Shown in pieces: positions 62,952-64,000 of a DNA stretch of 64,000 nucleotides. The notes beneath the pieces are model-generated. The model saw only the letters and a list, made by a program, of their open reading frames with translations, had not been told where the DNA came from and ran no database searches. How positions within the stretch are numbered: position 1 is the first letter of the stretch; each line of letters begins with the position of its first letter. Origin of the DNA: Magnetococcales bacterium (GTDB lineage Bacteria > Pseudomonadota > Magnetococcia > Magnetococcales > JADGCH01); the NCBI GenBank assembly GCA_015229115.1, contig JADGCH010000003.1, forward strand, positions 40,189 to 104,188. The letters run 5' to 3'. Both the position numbers and the translations under genes were made by a program.

Positions 62952-63950
62952 ATGAGCAATCGTGTACTAGGGCAGGGTCTGGGTGCCCTGCTGGGTGCCC
63001 GGTCGGTGGATGCCGTCGAGCGGCAGCGCATTCGCCAGGTTGGGCTGGATGCCATTCAACCCAACCCGTGGCAGCCACGTCAACAGGGACTGGATGAGAC
63101 TGACCTGGTCGAGCTGGCCGATTCCATCCGGGTTCAGGGCGTGCTGCAACCCATTCTGGTACGCCCCCTGCCCAGCGATGGGACAACAGTCCTCCATGGC
63201 GAAGAAAGCTACCAACTGATTGCCGGTGAGCGGCGCTGGCGTGCGGCCCGTCTGGCTGGTCTGACGCGCATTCCGGTTATCGTCCAGGAGATGGATGATC
63301 GCACCGTGCTGGAAGTGGCCCTGCTGGAGAATCTGCAGCGGCAGGATCTCAACCCGGTCGATACCGCGCGCGGTTACGCTCGGCTGGTGCAGGAATTTGG
63401 CTACAGCCATGGTCAGATTGCCCAGCGGGTTGGCAAAAGCCGCATGTCGGTCACCAACCTGCTGCGTCTGTTGCACCTGCCCGAGGCGGTGTTGCGGCAG
63501 GTCACCACCGGGCTGTTGTCAGCCGGTCATGCCCGAGCGTTGCTGAGTGTGGCAGAAAATCCACAGAGCGTCACGGAACTGGCGCAGCAGGTGGCCGATT
63601 CGGCCCTGACCGTGCGTGAAACCGAGCGCTTGGTGCAGCAACTGTTGCAGGGTGATGCGTCCCCAACTCAGCAAAACCGGCTAGACCGGCAAAATTTGCT
63701 GTTGCAACCAGAGCACAGTGACCCCAACCACAGTGACTCCAGCCCGCCCGCCCGCCCACCATCCAAGGGGCAGCGGCGTCGTGACGCCTCCATCGTCGAA
63801 CTGGAAAAACGGCTGGCATCCGAGTTGCAAACCAGCGTTACTGTAACCCATACACAGGGACGCGGACGCATCATCCTGGAATATCGTTCTCTCGAAGCAC
63901 TGGAACGGCTGGTTAATCACATGCTGAAAGAGTCACAAAATGACCAATAA
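62952..63950 (+). CDS. parB: Chromosome partitioning protein ParB
   Basis: LGQGLGALLGAR, IQPNPWQPR, GERRWRAARLAGL, ALLENLQRQDLNPVDTARGY, HTH VGKSRMSVTNLLRLL. Confidence 0.96.
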   Translation: MSNRVLGQGLGALLGARSVDAVERQRIRQVGLDAIQPNPWQPRQQGLDETDLVELADSIRVQGVLQPILVRPLPSDGTTVLHGEESYQLIAGERRWRAARLAGLTRIPVIVQEMDDRTVLEVALLENLQRQDLNPVDTARGYARLVQEFGYSHGQIAQRVGKSRMSVTNLLRLLHLPEAVLRQVTTGLLSAGHARALLSVAENPQSVTELAQQVADSALTVRETERLVQQLLQGDASPTQQNRLDRQNLLLQPEHSDPNHSDSSPPARPPSKGQRRRDASIVELEKRLASELQTSVTVTHTQGRGRIILEYRSLEALERLVNHMLKESQNDQ

Positions 63951-64000
63951 AATCAACATAATGACGATGTGTTGCTGATTAGCAACAACCAGAGATGCAA

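Overview
The window is a dense, mostly housekeeping region of a proteobacterial chromosome. It is probably a deep-branching, alphaproteobacterium-like organism (inference from hemE/aroE/coaE, rho, mnmE, mnmG-rsmG-parAB, the dnaA-dnaN-recF-gyrB genes and NtrBC/DusB). Recognisable blocks: napH'-napB-napC, soxB, two tRNAs (Gly-CCC, Arg-CCG), hemN-hemE, aroE, alaS-recX, flhB-fliR-fliQ, mnmE-yidC-yidD-rnpA-rpmH, dnaA-dnaN, recF-gyrB, rpmE-rho-coaE-pilD, fliJ-motE, ihfA, hemL, the ATP synthase Fo genes, ntrBC-dusB-engB-topA-dprA-plsY, ssb, mnmG-rsmG-parA-parB with a parS site over the mnmG start codon. Main anomalies: (1) a 9235-bp segment splits dnaN from recF and is bounded by a 193-bp near-perfect direct repeat of the recF 5' region, the signature of Campbell-type integration or partial duplication. 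(2) That segment encodes an Rpn-family nuclease with a strong internal Shine-Dalgarno/ATG that predicts an intragenic RpnS-type antitoxin. (3) A stand-alone, nearly same-size RpnS-like gene with four-residue repeats sits between parA and parB. (4) The segment also encodes a 2548-aa FG-GAP/VCBS protein with an embedded caspase/legumain-like (clan CD) His/Cys domain and a type I secretion-like C-terminus. (5) A DUF559 nuclease gene between rsmG and parA is flanked by GC-rich palindromes; a related palindrome lies next to the Rpn gene. (6) The AT-rich hemE upstream region carries repeated TGTGRRTTTGTG motifs and is a candidate oriC. All calls are by eye from sequence and translations; no searches were run.
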